Shown here piece by piece: positions 22,399 through 33,819 of a DNA stretch of 64,000 nucleotides. The position numbers and the translations under genes were made by a program. Numbering within the stretch: the stretch's first letter is position 1; every line of letters begins with the position of its first letter. Location of the stretch: the NCBI RefSeq assembly GCF_042453785.1, contig NC_091672.1:3068001-3132000 (forward strand). The letters run 5' to 3'. The notes beneath the pieces were generated by a model. The model was not told the origin of the DNA, did no database searches, and saw only the letters and a program-made list of their open reading frames with translations. The DNA is from Malus domestica. Taxonomy: Eukaryota; Streptophyta; Magnoliopsida; Rosales; Rosaceae.

Positions 22399-22401
22399 TT
22401 C

Positions 22402-23440
22402 CTTTTTTTCCCTAAATATTGATTTATTCCAATAGTATTATGAGTTTTGTGGATGGTACAAACCCTTGTCCTCCGAGATTTGATTCACAACATTCGAGTG
22501 ACTCCACTATGTCTTCCAGTGATTCTACTCTAAGAATTGATAGTGATCAGTACAAGATTTGGAAGATGCATGATCGGGCTCTCATGCAACTCATTACTGC
22601 CACATTGTCTCATTCTACAATTTCTTATGCTATAGGTAGCACTAGTGCTCGAGATTTGTGGGTTTGTCTTAGAGAACAGTTCTCAATTGTCACTCGAGCC
22701 ACAATCTTTCAAATGAAATCTGAGTTGCAGAACATCAAGAAAGGTACAAATTCCATTTCTTTGTATCTTCAATGCATTAAAGAAGCCCATGATTACTTGG
22801 CTACTGCTAAGGTTCTATTTGATGATGATGATGATGATGATAATGATGATGACATTGTAATCTTGACTCTTAATGGTTTATATTTTGAATATAATACACT
22901 GAGAACTATTATTAGGGGTAGGGAGAATGTTATTTCTATGAAGGATCTTCGCTCACAGTTGCTTGCTGAAGAAACAATGATAGATAATGTTCTTGTCACT
23001 CATTTCCTTTCTGCAATGGTAGCCAGCAATCTGTCTGGTTCATCTAAGTCTTCTCACTTTGAAGATACTCAGCTTTATGAGAGTTCTTTTAAACCTGGTA
23101 ATTCTTCAAATGAAGGTTCATATAGTTCTTAAGGAGAATTTTATCAGTCTAATGGTTCTAGCTATAAGTCCAATTACAACAAAAACAAGGGTAAAGGCAA
23201 GCAGTACTATAATTCTCAGTCTCAATTTGGCAATGCAAAGTCTGGTAACTTCAGTAATAATGCTCCTGGTATTCTTAGTACATCTCTACCAAGATCACAA
23301 GGGTTTTTCCAGACTCAATGTCAGATCTGTGGTAGATATGGACATCTAGCTGTTACTCATAAATTCATAAATACTGAAAATCATATCACAGAAGGCTGTC
23401 AAATTTGTGGGAAAATGAATCACAGTGCCCGATTTTGTCA
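22402..23440 (+). pseudogene. Outer Copia gag and zinc knuckles
   Basis: The frame from about 22419 gives MSFVDGTNPCPPRF, WVCLREQFSIVTRATIF, QLLAEE and a zinc knuckle C-X2-C-X4-H-X4-C at 23396-23440 (CQICGKMNHSARFC). An earlier knuckle near 23319 has lost its last Cys to His. The N-terminus is cut by the nested Copia. A GAT-repeat run at about 22819-22856 encodes an acidic tract. A TAA at 23130-23132 stands in the gag-protease linker. Confidence 0.85.
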
Positions 23441-23906
23441 CTTCAGAAATGTAAACATTCAATCTCAACAAGTGTCAGCTATGCATATTGTTGCTCCATC
23501 TCCTACTCCTAATGTTCCTCCTCAACAAATGTGGCTTACTAATTCTGGGGCAACATCTCATATGACTGTAGATCTTAACAACTTGTCATTGGCCTCTCCA
23601 TTCCCTTCAAATGAAACCATTCCAACAGTTACTGGTGGTGCAGGTTTATCAATCTCCCACATTGGTTCCTTCATGCTTTATACACCTATTAAACCACTGA
23701 GACTTAATTATGTTCTATATGTCCCTAGATTAACTCAAAATCTCTTATCTATGCATAGACTGTGCTTGGATAATAACTGCTGGTTAATATATGATGCTTT
23801 CTGTTTTTGGATCCAGGACAAAGCCACAGTGAGGATCCTATTTAAGGGACTTTGCAGTAATGGATTATATCTTATTCCTCTCTCAGCCTCACATCATTCT
23901 TCATAA
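23441..23906 (+). pseudogene. Outer Copia aspartic protease (inactive)
   Basis: Same frame as gag. The catalytic D(S/T)GA is NSGA (QMWLTNSGATSHMT), an Asp-to-Asn change that abolishes an aspartic protease. It ends in TAA at 23904-23906, which interrupts the polyprotein. Confidence 0.85.
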
Positions 23907-24684
23907 CCCAAAGTACAAGCTGCTTTTCTTGGACAACAAGTATCTTCAAGTCTATGGCATAATAGATTAGGTCACCCATCCAATTCTATAAAGTCTACAA
24001 TGTTGAGAAAGTGCAATGTCTCTGTTATACCTAATGATAAGTCTATGATGTGTCATACATGTCTAGAGGGAAAGTTTTGTAAATTGTCATTTGTTTCTTC
24101 TGCTTCTAAGTCCATGCATCCCTTTGATATGATTCATAGTGATGTCTGCGGTCATTCCCCATGTAATTCTGTAGAATGGTTTAAATACTATGTGACATTC
24201 ATTGATGAGTGCACTAGATATTGTTGGATCTTTCCTATAATCAATAAAAGTGATGTTTGTTCAACTTTTATTGCCTTTTACAACTTTGTGTTGAATCACT
24301 TTGCCATTTCTGTTAAAACATTACAAAGTGATGGAGGAGGTGAACATTAGCAAGCCATTTTAACAATTCCTTTTGAATAAGGGTATTAAACAACAACTTA
24401 CCTACCCATATACCCTTGAACAAAATGATTTAGCTGAAAGAAAGTATAGACATATTGTTGAAACAGTTATAACCCTCTTGCAAACTGCCTCATTGCCTCC
24501 ACAATTCTGGTCTTTTGCTTATCAAGTTGCTATCTATCTCATAAACAGAATGCCATCTCCAACACTGAATCACAAATCACCATTTGAATTGTTATTTAAA
24601 CATATTCCAGATATCAATCATCTCAGGATCTTTGGCTATTCTTGTTTCCCATTGTTAAAGCCTTATAATAGTACCAAGTTATAA
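23907..24684 (+). pseudogene. Outer Copia integrase
   Basis: Carries LWHNRLGHPS, CHTCLEGKFCK, the Asp of IHSDVCG, the Asp of LQSDGGGEH and the Glu of DLAERKYRH. TAG at 24348-24350 and a one-base frameshift near 24365 break it, and TAA follows at 24682-24684. Confidence 0.85.
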
Positions 24685-25469
24685 CCTAAAACCACAAAAT
24701 GTTTCTTTTTAGGCTATGCTTCCAGATACAAAGGCTCCATATGCTATGAAGTGAATCAACAGAAGGTTTATATCTCTAGGCATGTCATCTTTGATGAGAG
24801 TGAATTTCCTTATGTCATGTTATCTTCCAAACGCTTATCTCATTCTTCTTCTCATTCTTCTCATATGTCCTCATATGTTCTCATGCCATCTGTTATATAT
24901 GATAATCTCGTTGTTCCCATATCAACTGCATATACTATACCCTTATCTACTATGCATGTCCCTGTGTCACCTATTATACCATCATCTCCACATGGTCCTA
25001 TAAACCCAATTCCTGAATCCATTGCTACAACTTCAACACAATATGTTCCTCCCATTTTCCTTGTGGCTACAAATTTGTCATCTGGATCTAACTCTCATGA
25101 CAGCATTAAGATATCATCTGAGTTTCAATATGAAAGTTTACAAGTTATTCTCTTTATACCACCTATGAATACACATGCTATGCAAATCAGATCCAAGAGT
25201 GGCATCTTCAAGCCCAAAGTGTTTCTCTCAATAGTTGCATATGAGAACTCAGTTGATTTAACTCGGGTGGAACCATCAACATGTAAGTCAGCTCTTAAAT
25301 CCTCAGTGTGGTGTGCAGTTATGGAAGAAGAACTCCCAACCTTGCATTCTCAGGGTACTTGGTCTTTGGTCCCTCTTCCTACAAATAAGAATTTGGTAGG
25401 ATGCAAGTGAGTCTTCAAAATTAAAAGAAATGCATATGGGACTATATCCAAGTATAAAGCTAGACTTAT
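24685..25469 (+). pseudogene. Outer Copia linker and RT, first part
   Basis: After the linker, ALKSSVWCAVMEEELPTLHS and LVGCK, with TGA at 25408-25410 in place of Trp, then the start of KARL before the insertion at 25470. The RT resumes at 28310. Confidence 0.85.
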
Positions 25470-28309
25470 TGTGAAATTCTTTTCCTGGATTTCACTTTTG
25501 CAAACTACGTATTTGTATTAAGGATATTTTATATTATTTTTCAAGAATTTAGATTTATTTATTTGAATTTAGATTTTAATTAAACTAGTTACGAAGTTTG
25601 AAGTTTGAAAATTAATTATTTAAAATCCGTAGACCTTTCAAGGTCAAATTTTGTATTTTTGAATAGAGCTCGATCTCACAAATACGTGGGCGCAAACCGT
25701 CCATGAAACGGAGTTATAACGAAAGAGTTATTAACATTTAAAGTTAGGGATATTTTTGTAATTTTGGCTTGATCTAGAAGGCTCTAGATTGCTGAAGCCA
25801 TTATCTGTGATGACACGTGGATGGCTGAGATGAAAAGAAAAGAAGAGAATTGAGAGAAAAGAGAGAAAGGATGGGGGAAGAAGGACCAATCAGAAACAGA
25901 AGAAAATAGGGGAAATGAGGGAGGGGAGAAAGAAGGGAACCGAACCCCCTTCGACCCGGTTCAATTTTTCTGACCCGACCTGGCCTTTTTCACCTCTTCC
26001 GGTGGTTTTTCGTCGATTTTTCTGACGAACTATGTTACCAAACCACCTGAAAAACGTTCAATGACCTTCCCTATACCTATCCCACCATAAATTATATGAA
26101 AATTGGCCTTGAAATTGTGCAAACCACACCGGTGGGTGTGCAAGTTCATAGATGTCGATCCACCAAATCTAAAACAAATTCCTTTGATCACCACCACCTA
26201 TAGTATCCTCTTAAGGCCTGAAGCAAAGCCCAAACAAGTTTTGGGGCCGCAGAGCTGTTAAGGAGTCGAATTGAGGACACCCAAATTTTAGGGTTCTGGC
26301 AGGTTCATAGCGATTTAAGGCTTTTCCTAGCCAAATTGAAATTGGCCACAAGTATGAAACTTGCTCTACTCATTGAGATCTACAATTTCGTGAATTTTGG
26401 TAATTTTTTGAAATAATTGAATTTTCAGGCGAGTCTGGGTGGCCTCACGACGGCTCATGGCTAGTGGGCTGCCGATGTTATTTTACGCTAAATTGATATC
26501 TTGATCTCATACTTGATGCCCGCAGTATGTGATTTGATTATTGTGAACCTAGTTGATTAAGGTACATCACTTGATTATTATTTGAATCGACGATCCGACC
26601 ATTGGATCGTCACCAAACTTTAATGTGTTATAGAATGTCATATTTGAGGATGGCTGGAACTGACGAATCAGGAATCTGACGTACGGACCTTCCTAAATTA
26701 GATTTCTTAGATAGTAAAACAAATTGTTGACCACCACCTAATTCTAGCAATTGGCGGAGATCCGACCATCGGATAGCCATGAGATTTTAGTAGGTTGTTC
26801 TAGAAGCATAATGTGGATTTTAGAAAGTTACGGATCCGAAATCCAATATGCGGATCTTTCAATCGTGGACCCTACCATTGACCGAGAGTTGAATTTTGGT
26901 CAACATGTCTCGAAACGTTCTAAATATTAAATTTAGTACTATGGGATACTAAATGAAGTTTAGTGCGCCTACATTGGTTAGAGAGTGACTTGACTATACG
27001 TGATATGATTTTTACCTTGATTTCTTACATTAATATCGTTCGTGAATATGAAATGGTTATAAATGTGATTTCCATTTAAATGTGATTTTTATATATTTAG
27101 CCATAGACCTATGGTTACTAAACATGATTTGGCTTGTGTACTGATGATGATTGTGATATGTGATTTGACTTGCATATTTGAAATGTGGTTGATTTGCATA
27201 GTTGGTATGATATGATGAAATGGGAGGGCTAGTAATGGACCATTAACCCATTGCCATAGGGTTTGTTGCTTCGAGACTTGTTTCACATATCGTATCATTG
27301 TTTTATTTCTCGATTCGTTAAGTTGTTCTAATTGTGTACCTTGTGCTTTGTTCCATTTCTTGTTTTCTTGAGCCTTTGTATTTTGAGTACTTGTTTAATG
27401 TCTTGTTCTTTGAGCCATTGTTATTTTCCTTGGCCCTCCACTTGGTTCCGTTGAGTGATCCGGAACTGAGTATCCGTTAGGGTTCCATTGAGTGGTCCAG
27501 TTCCCTGCTCCGTCTGGATTCCATTGAGAAGTCTAGAATCCCTCGTGATCCGCAATTCCATTGAGTGGTTCGGAATCGTATCCAGCTTAGATAATATTGA
27601 GCGGTTCGATATGCATTGTACTCCGCGATTCCGTTGAGTGGTCCGGAATCGTATCCATTTGGATTTCGTTGAGAGGTCCGAAATCCCTTCTACTCCGCGA
27701 TTGAGTGGTCCATAATCATATCCTGGCTTGGATTCCATTGAGTGGTCCAGAATCCTCTTTGGTGTCTTGGTTCCGTTGAGTGGTCCGGAACCCGATGTTG
27801 ATGGATTTCGTTGAGTGGTCCAAAATCGCATCATTTGATTCATTTGAGATAGCTTCTGAGATGTAGGCTTCGGCCGAACTGTGTCACTCTAGCCCTGCAT
27901 TTCGGTGTATTGTATGAATTATTGATTGATGTGATAATTGGATGGTGTTGGAATGCATATGTATGGATGCATGACGAGATGACTAGAGATTATTATTATG
28001 CTTTGTTAAATGTTCCTTGAGGTGCTACATGATTGAATTGTGGTATTATGTTGAGACATAGTGGTTTATGTGATGAATGTTCGAGTGTAGTGAAATGGTG
28101 AACTACGAATAGCTTGATCCCTATTAAGGGTACGTAGGTAGTCTAATGAGGAGGTTAAATGCAGCCATAAAGTATACAAAAAATTACTACGTAATTTAAG
28201 GCTTGTGTTGTGCTCGATACATATCTCGGAGGCGGGGTATGTTAAATATACGGCTTTTTGATGACGTCACGTGTCGATCATGAACGTATGTCAGGATCGA
28301 GGCGTGACT
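25470..28309 (+). mobile_element. Large solo LTR (probably Gypsy) with near-perfect TSD
   Basis: A 2840-bp insertion starting TGTGAAATTC inside the codon run for KARLVAKGF of the outer Copia RT. The flanks are CTTAT (25465-25469) and CTTGT (28310-28314); the host reading frame resumes exactly at CTTGTTGCAAAGGG. No protein domain is encoded. Length and composition suit a Gypsy LTR; the family name is inference. It contains the hairpin array at 27444-27828. Confidence 0.75.
27444..27828. repeat. Array of about 10 hairpin-forming repeats with co-varying stems
   Basis: Each unit has a short stem around a loop of the form (R)TTGAGTGGTCC. Stems include GGATTC/GAATCC (27516 and 27536), CGATTCC/GGAATCG (27626 and 27645), GGATTTC/GAAATCC (27661 and 27680), GGATTC/GAATCC (27730 and 27750) and GGTTCC/GGAACC (27769 and 27787). 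Stem bases change in pairs between units while the loop stays constant. The 140-codon minus frame here is only a by-product of the repeats. Confidence 0.75.
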
Positions 28310-28564
28310 CTTGTTGCAAAGGGCTTCAATCAAGAAGAATGGATTGACTATGGGGAGACTTTTAGTCTAGTTGTTAAACCTACAACTGTTAGATTAATCT
28401 TGGCTTTAGCTACACAGTTTGGTTGGTCTTTAAGGTAGCTTGATGTGAAGAATGTATTTCTTCATGGTATTTTACAAGAAGAGGTCTACATGTCTCAACC
28501 CCCAGGGTTTGTGAACTCTCAACGGCTTTCTCATGCCTGCAAGCTGCACAAATATCTGTATGGT
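28310..28564 (+). pseudogene. Outer Copia RT, second part
   Basis: [28 protein letters not shown], then TAG at 28436-28438 where the family has Gln, then [17 protein letters not shown] and HKYLYG, where the next insertion falls. Confidence 0.88.
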
Positions 28565-30817
28565 TGATGCGAAAATTAACTTAACACACAAATTAAACCC
28601 TCTTGTTGTCAAATTGTAGTATAAATGCAAGTAGGGATCATTCTAAACCGGGGATTAGGAGGGCTTGCTAAAACCTCTAAACTAACTCAAAAACAAAAAA
28701 AACAAAGTTAAAAACGTTTGAATAGACTTAAAGGACTCAAAACAGGTTCACAAGACTCAAAACAACTTAAAAACACTCAAAACTACCTAAAAACACAAAC
28801 TAGGCAGTTTCTGACTCTAACACAACTTTGGATGAAATTTGGGTTTTGACTTGACTCAAAACACTCTAAAACACAAACAAAACAGATTTTAAACACTTTG
28901 AAACAAGAAAGTAAAAGGGGGATTTTAGTTTTGATGAATTTGAAACAAACAAACAAGTTATAGAACTAGGCAGATTGTAAAACGAATTTAAGAAATAAGA
29001 TGATGGATGGATTAGTTAGAGGTCTATTCTTCACACATGACACACTTGTATATGAATTGATTTCCAATTGCTTTTCAATAAACTATGATGCTCAACACCC
29101 CAGATTAACCGTGATGCACAAATTAACTCTCAGATTTTCCTTTACTCATTGAATTGGATGAATGCATGCGACAACCCAAATTATTCTCTAAAAGTCCCCT
29201 ATATGAATGCATAATAGAGATACAATCAGAGATCATTACGTTCAATGAAAATCATAAGTGTTGACGAGGCAATTATAACTATGAATGCATGATACAATTG
29301 TCAAGAATTCAATTAACGCGATTGTGATAAACACCCTTCACTACTCATGAATATAAACTTGTAATGATTAGGTAAAACTCATTTATATTCTAGCATCTAA
29401 TTCATGCATGAAAACTAAGTATGCATCCTTAATAAACATACAAGAATCAGTTATGAATAAAATAGATAATTGAATTGCAATCACAACTTATCAAATCACA
29501 ACTTATCAAATCACAATTGGAAGAAATCAATTCATATCTCAAGCATGTTCATGGCTTCAAACTTCCCCCTAACTAAATAGGGGTTTAGCCACTCATAATT
29601 GCAACAAAATTAGAAAATAACAAAGTAGTCATTGAAAGCAAGAACGAAGTACACCTAAAACGCTCCAAAGTTCCAAGCTTGAAACGCCAAGGACCTTTGT
29701 TTTCGTCACCTTGTTGTAGCACAAGTGTCTAGGATGTGTATGGATATATGGATGGAATGGATTTGCACGGCTAAGAGATGAAAGTGTATGGATTGGTGAG
29801 ATGTAGTATGGCTAGATGAATGGATAGGGTCACGGCAAGGAAAGGGATGAAAGTGTTTGTGAATGTAGCTTCTTGGATGGATCAAGATCTTTCTTAGGAA
29901 GGGGAATGGTGGATGTATTTATAGACTAAGGAGAGGACCACTTCAATTCCTTGCATGTGCAGTTTGTATGGGTGTGTGATGTCCATGTTTCCCTTTAAAT
30001 TTGCACACACATGACCTCCATCATTTCAGCCACAAAACAAACACATTTTCTGCCCATGCCAACTGTCCATGCCGTGCCTTTCTCTTTGCCCATGTGTGTG
30101 TCTTTCTTTTGCCCATGTGTGTGTGTTTTTCCTTTGCATTTGCACACACATGTTCTTCATTATTTCAGCCAACAATCCACCCATTTTCTGCCCATGCCAA
30201 GCCCTCCATGCCGTGCCTTTCTTGTTGTGTGTGTGCTGTCCATGTAGAGTGTGTGTATGCCCTCCAACCTGTGCAGTTTGCATGTGTGTAGCTGTCCATG
30301 TTTCTCTTTTGCATGTGTCGTGCCTTCTCTTTCTAGCTGTGCATTTTCACTTGCTCCAAAGCCAAATGAGTGCAATCATAACCCCATTTGCTGCTAAGTG
30401 TTGATGACAAAGCAAAACACAAAACAAGTGCCTTTACTTTCTCATTTTATTAGCCAAATCTGCTTAGCCCTTTTCTGAACCTTTCAGTGTTACAATGCCC
30501 ATAACTTCTTCTAGAAAAATGATATTAACAATCCGTAAATTTCTCCAGAAAATAGACATCCGTAGCTTTCCAAGCATATAAGGCTCATTTTCTCATTCAT
30601 TCTGAGCTGTTAGTAACATGCTTCCAAAGTCAACTAATCTGCACAGGCAGTTTTGACGAATTTGTTACTTAATATCTCACTTGTGCTACTTTTCTTTTCT
30701 TTGCTTGATAAATCACACAAAACAAAATAACATAGTAAATAGCTCAAAAATATAAGGAACTAACTAAGAAAAGACAAGTGAATTTTATGTAAAATATATA
30801 TAAATATGAGCTTATCA
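28565..30817. mobile_element. Second solo-LTR-like insertion, TSD ATGGT
   Basis: A 2253-bp insertion starting TGATGCG and ending TTATCA, so TGAT/ATCA form its termini. ATGGT flanks both sides (28560-28564 and 30818-30822). The host codons for YG-LKQAPRA are restored exactly when it is removed. No protein domain was recognised inside. It contains a CA/GT-rich tandem pair with a period of about 138 bp (about 30000-30275). A TG...CA element with a 5-bp TSD and no coding is best read as a solo LTR. Confidence 0.7.
30000..30330. repeat. CA/GT-rich tandem repeat in the second solo LTR
   Basis: Two units starting TTTGCACACACATG (about 30000 and 30138) share TTTCAGCCA, CATTTTCTGCCCATGCCAA and TCCATGCCGTGCCTTTC. 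Several overlapping frames of 70-110 codons on both strands arise from this and are not taken as genes. Confidence 0.6.
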
Positions 30818-31915
30818 ATGGTTTAAAACAAGCCCCAAGGGCCTGAAATGAGAGGTCCACTAATTTCTTGCCTACTCTAGGATTTCTTACCATTTATTCT
30901 GATTCTTCCTTGTTTGTGAAGCATGTTGGGACTCCTGTGGTGATTCTCTTGTTGTATATAGTTAATATAATCATCACATGCAATGATACTACAGCTATTA
31001 CAAATGTCATCTAGTCTTTAGCTCAGGAGTTTGATATTAAAGATTTGGGGCCCTTACACTATTTTCTAGGGATTCAAATCACTCACAGTGCCACTGGTTT
31101 ATTTCTCTCACATTCCAAGTATGTTACGGATTTGCTAAGCAAGACTAATATGGCTCTGTCCAAATCGTGTCACACTCTCTGTCTACCTTATAATAGGTTA
31201 CTTAAAGATGATGGCAAACCTTTTCATAATCCAACATTGTATAGAAGTGAGGTGGGTGCTTTGCAATATCTTACTTTTACAACACCTGAAATTGCTTTGT
31301 CAATTCATCAGGTATATCAATTTATGCATTATCCCATGGAATCTCATTTTATAGCTGTGAATAGATTTCTCAGATATTTGAAAGGTACAATGGACTATGG
31401 TATTCAATTCAGCAAAGGAGATTTAGATTTACATGCATTCAATGATGCTGACTGGGTTGGGGATCCGAAAAATAGAAGGTCTACAACAGGTTTGGTGGTC
31501 TACTTAGGCTCTAATCCTATCTCTTGGTCTTCCAAGAAACAAAACACAGTTTCTAAATCTTCAACTGAAGCTGAATATCGATATATATCCTTCACAGCTA
31601 CAGAGATTGATTAGATCAAGCAACTTCTGCAATTTCTCAAAGTTGATGTGCCATGTCCCACTACTCTATTATGTGATAATCTCTCTGCCATAGCATTAGT
31701 TTACAATCCAGTTATGCATCAACGAACGAAGCACATTGAAGTTGATAAACATTTTGTCCGAAAGATGGTTGCCAAGAAGTTACTTCAAGTACATGTTGGT
31801 TCCTCAAATGAACAATTTGCTGATATCCTTACCAAGGGTTTGTCTACTCCTTTGTTTCAGACACACTTTTCCAATCTCGGGCTTAGCAAACCCCATCCTA
31901 CGATTGAGGGGGGGA
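30818..31915 (+). pseudogene. Outer Copia RT C-terminal part and RNase H
   Basis: LKQAPRA, TGA (30844-30846) instead of Trp, then LLLYIVNIIITCND where YVDD is expected, so both catalytic Asp are lost. The RT tail GPLHYFLGIQI, SEVGALQYLTFTTPEIA and RNase H motifs DADWVGDPKNRRSTTG, SSTEAEYRY, TLLCDN and QRTKHIEVDKHFV follow. TAG at 31612-31614 replaces a Trp. The 3' coding end lies at 31936 within the LTR start. Confidence 0.88.
31905..31915 (+). other. Outer Copia polypurine tract
   Basis: GAGGGGGGGA immediately before the TGATAACA start of the 3' LTR. Confidence 0.75.
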
Positions 31916-32159
31916 TGATAACAATGTACCAAGCTTAACAGCTTCTAATCTTGTGGTTGTAATTGTGACAAGTGTAAGCATCTTGTAATTCTTGTAATAG
32001 CTTAGGGAGTAAGCAACCTTGTTAGGTATATACACCTTTGATAATTGTCATTGTAATCAGTTAATGAAAAACTTCCTCTCCCTCTCTTTCTTTCTCTCTC
32101 TCCTTCGAACACTCTTTCTTCTTATGCAAGAATACCCCACCATTGCTGCTACATTTACA
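31916..32159 (+). mobile_element. Outer Copia 3' LTR
   Basis: A 244-bp LTR from TGATAACA to ATTTACA followed directly by the AACCG target copy. It contains a CT-rich stretch at about 32080-32110. Confidence 0.88.
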
Positions 32160-32164
32160 AACCG

Positions 32165-32317
32165 TAGATGATCAGTCTCTCCAAGTTAGCAAATCCGACG
32201 ACCTACGTACACACACACACACAATAATCTATTTTAGTGCGGTAGATTAATCGGGGAATAAATGCATAAAGAAGGAGAAATGCATGAATAATAATACCTT
32301 TTCATCGAAAAGAAAAA
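32165..32317. other. Intergenic with CA microsatellite
   Basis: A short (CA)n run occurs at about 32210-32222. No gene seen. Confidence 0.5.
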
Positions 32318-32473
32318 GGTAATGTTAGGTAAATTAAAATTGTAAACTAAATAATATGTCACTAATAAGAAATAAGCACGTTAATTAACATTTAAGTAAT
32401 AATTCGATCATCAACTTCCATGTCATTTAGTTTATAAAATTTAGTCTGCAAATTTAGTTTACCTAGCATACCC
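32318..32473. mobile_element. MITE of the same family as 16044-16213
   Basis: Ends GGTAATGTTAGGT and, read inward from the right, GGGTATGCTAGGT. The inverted similarity extends through TAAAATTGTAAACTAAA-like sequence. A clean target duplication was not resolved. Confidence 0.6.
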
Positions 32474-32846
32474 AAAATAAATAAATAAATTGTAAAGCAA
32501 TCTTAAGATTCTTCTTCCACCCCCTCTCTTCAGTTTCTTTGTATTTTGGAATATTTTCACTCTTTTCAAAATCTGACGCCAGGTGGGAATTGGTCAATTA
32601 TAAAAGTTTAGAGGGTGATTATCTAAAATTAAAGTTTCAGGGAAAATTTTGCCAATTATAAAAGTTTAGGGGTAATTTGCTAAATTTAGGTGCAAGAGGG
32701 AAATTTTAATACAACGATATATTTTATACTAAGGTAAGGGGAGAGTTTGGAAGCCAAACAATAGGCAACCTAATTTGGTATAAGTGCAAGAGGGAAATTG
32801 ACCGCTACAAGTTCAGAAGGATGATCGACAAATACCTCTTATTTTA
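32474..32846. other. Intergenic, short repeated phrase
   Basis: The phrase AATTATAAAAGTTTAG recurs at about 32596 and 32653 within an AT-rich stretch. No gene seen. Confidence 0.4.
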
Positions 32847-33669
32847 GGGGGGTGTATTCAATTAGGATTTTGAGGGATTTTAATTCTTTTAATGAATCTA
32901 GGGGTATTCAATCAGGATTGTAAGTGATTCTCTGAAATTCAAGGTGTATTCAATTAGAATTTTAAGATAATCTATTAAAATCCTTAGAAATTCGGGTGTA
33001 TTCAATTAGAATTTTAAATAAGTTTATAATATTCCAAGTGCATTCAATTAGAAATTGATTTTAAAGAATTTGAGAAAATTGAGGAATTAGAGGGAATTGG
33101 AGAGATTTCATGATGTATTTTAAGCATCCACAAATCTCACCTCTCCCCATGAGATTTCGAAAGAATTGAATCAAAATTTTATATAGAATCTCTACAAATC
33201 AATTAAACTCCATAAACATCCATGAATTTATAAATTCATTAAGGGGGTGTATTCAATTGAGAATGTGAGAGATTTTAATGGATTTATAAATCCATGGATT
33301 TTTATGGAGTTTAATTGATTTGTAGAGATTCCAAATAAAATTTTGATTCAATTCCCTTGAAATCTCATGGGAAGAGGTGAGATTTGTAGATGCTTAAAAT
33401 ACACTACAAAATCTCTCTAATTCCCTCTAATTCCTCAACTTTCTCAAATTCTTTAAAATCAATTTCTAATTGAATACACCTGGAATGTTATAAACTTCTT
33501 TAAAATTCTAATTGAATACACCCAGATTTCTAAGGATTTTAATAAATTATCTTAAAATTCTAATTGAATACACCTAAAATTTCAGAGAATTACTTGAAAT
33601 CCTAATTGAATACCCCTAGATTCATTAAAAGAATTAAAATCCCTTAAAATCCCAATTGAATATACCCCC
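32847..33669. mobile_element. Long foldback element, arms about 395 bp
   Basis: The left arm 32847-33241 and the right arm 33276-33669 are inverted copies over nearly their full length. The termini are GGGGGGTGTATTCAATT and, inward from the right, GGGGGTATATTCAATT. The 34-bp loop itself contains another GGGGGTGTATTCAATTG. The phrase TGTATTCAATTAGAATTTTAA recurs several times within each arm. A transcript would form a very long double-stranded stem. No coding; the TSD was not resolved. Confidence 0.85.
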
Positions 33670-33819
33670 AAAAATCTTTCAAATTCTTAATTGGGAGTGA
33701 GTAGGAAGACGCTTCCTAACTTACGGTCCTATATTTAACAAAATTAGGGTTTTCTACGGACTAGAAAACAAAGGGGAAAAAAAACAAACAAACAAAATTA
33801 GAGCTTGGCAGCGTTCTTC

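Larger units (their letters stand above)
18431..32159 (+). mobile_element. Old Copia retrotransposon carrying three nested insertions
   Basis: Exact 5-bp duplications AACCG flank the element at 18426-18430 and 32160-32164. It starts TGATAACA and ends TTACA. Gag, protease, integrase, reverse transcriptase and RNase H follow in Copia order on the plus strand, split by a minus-strand Copia (about 18550-22398) and two solo LTRs (25470-28309 and 28565-30817). The two LTR copies differ at about 8 of roughly 118 comparable sites, so this insertion is older than the LARD-like element at 11 kb. Confidence 0.9.

Noticed and set aside
27444-27828. Regularly spaced repeats resembling a CRISPR array
   Set aside because: Eukaryotic context, irregular spacing, no cas genes, and the repeats vary in paired stem positions; it is part of an LTR.
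27421-27843. 140-codon minus-strand frame with repeated tryptophan-rich or threonine-rich phrases
   Set aside because: It is generated by the hairpin repeat array inside a solo LTR; there is no start context, no domain, and the repeats explain it.
30001-30404. Several overlapping Cys/His-rich frames on both strands
   Set aside because: Low-complexity CA/GT-rich tandem repeats in a solo-LTR-like insertion make long frames in several phases at once.
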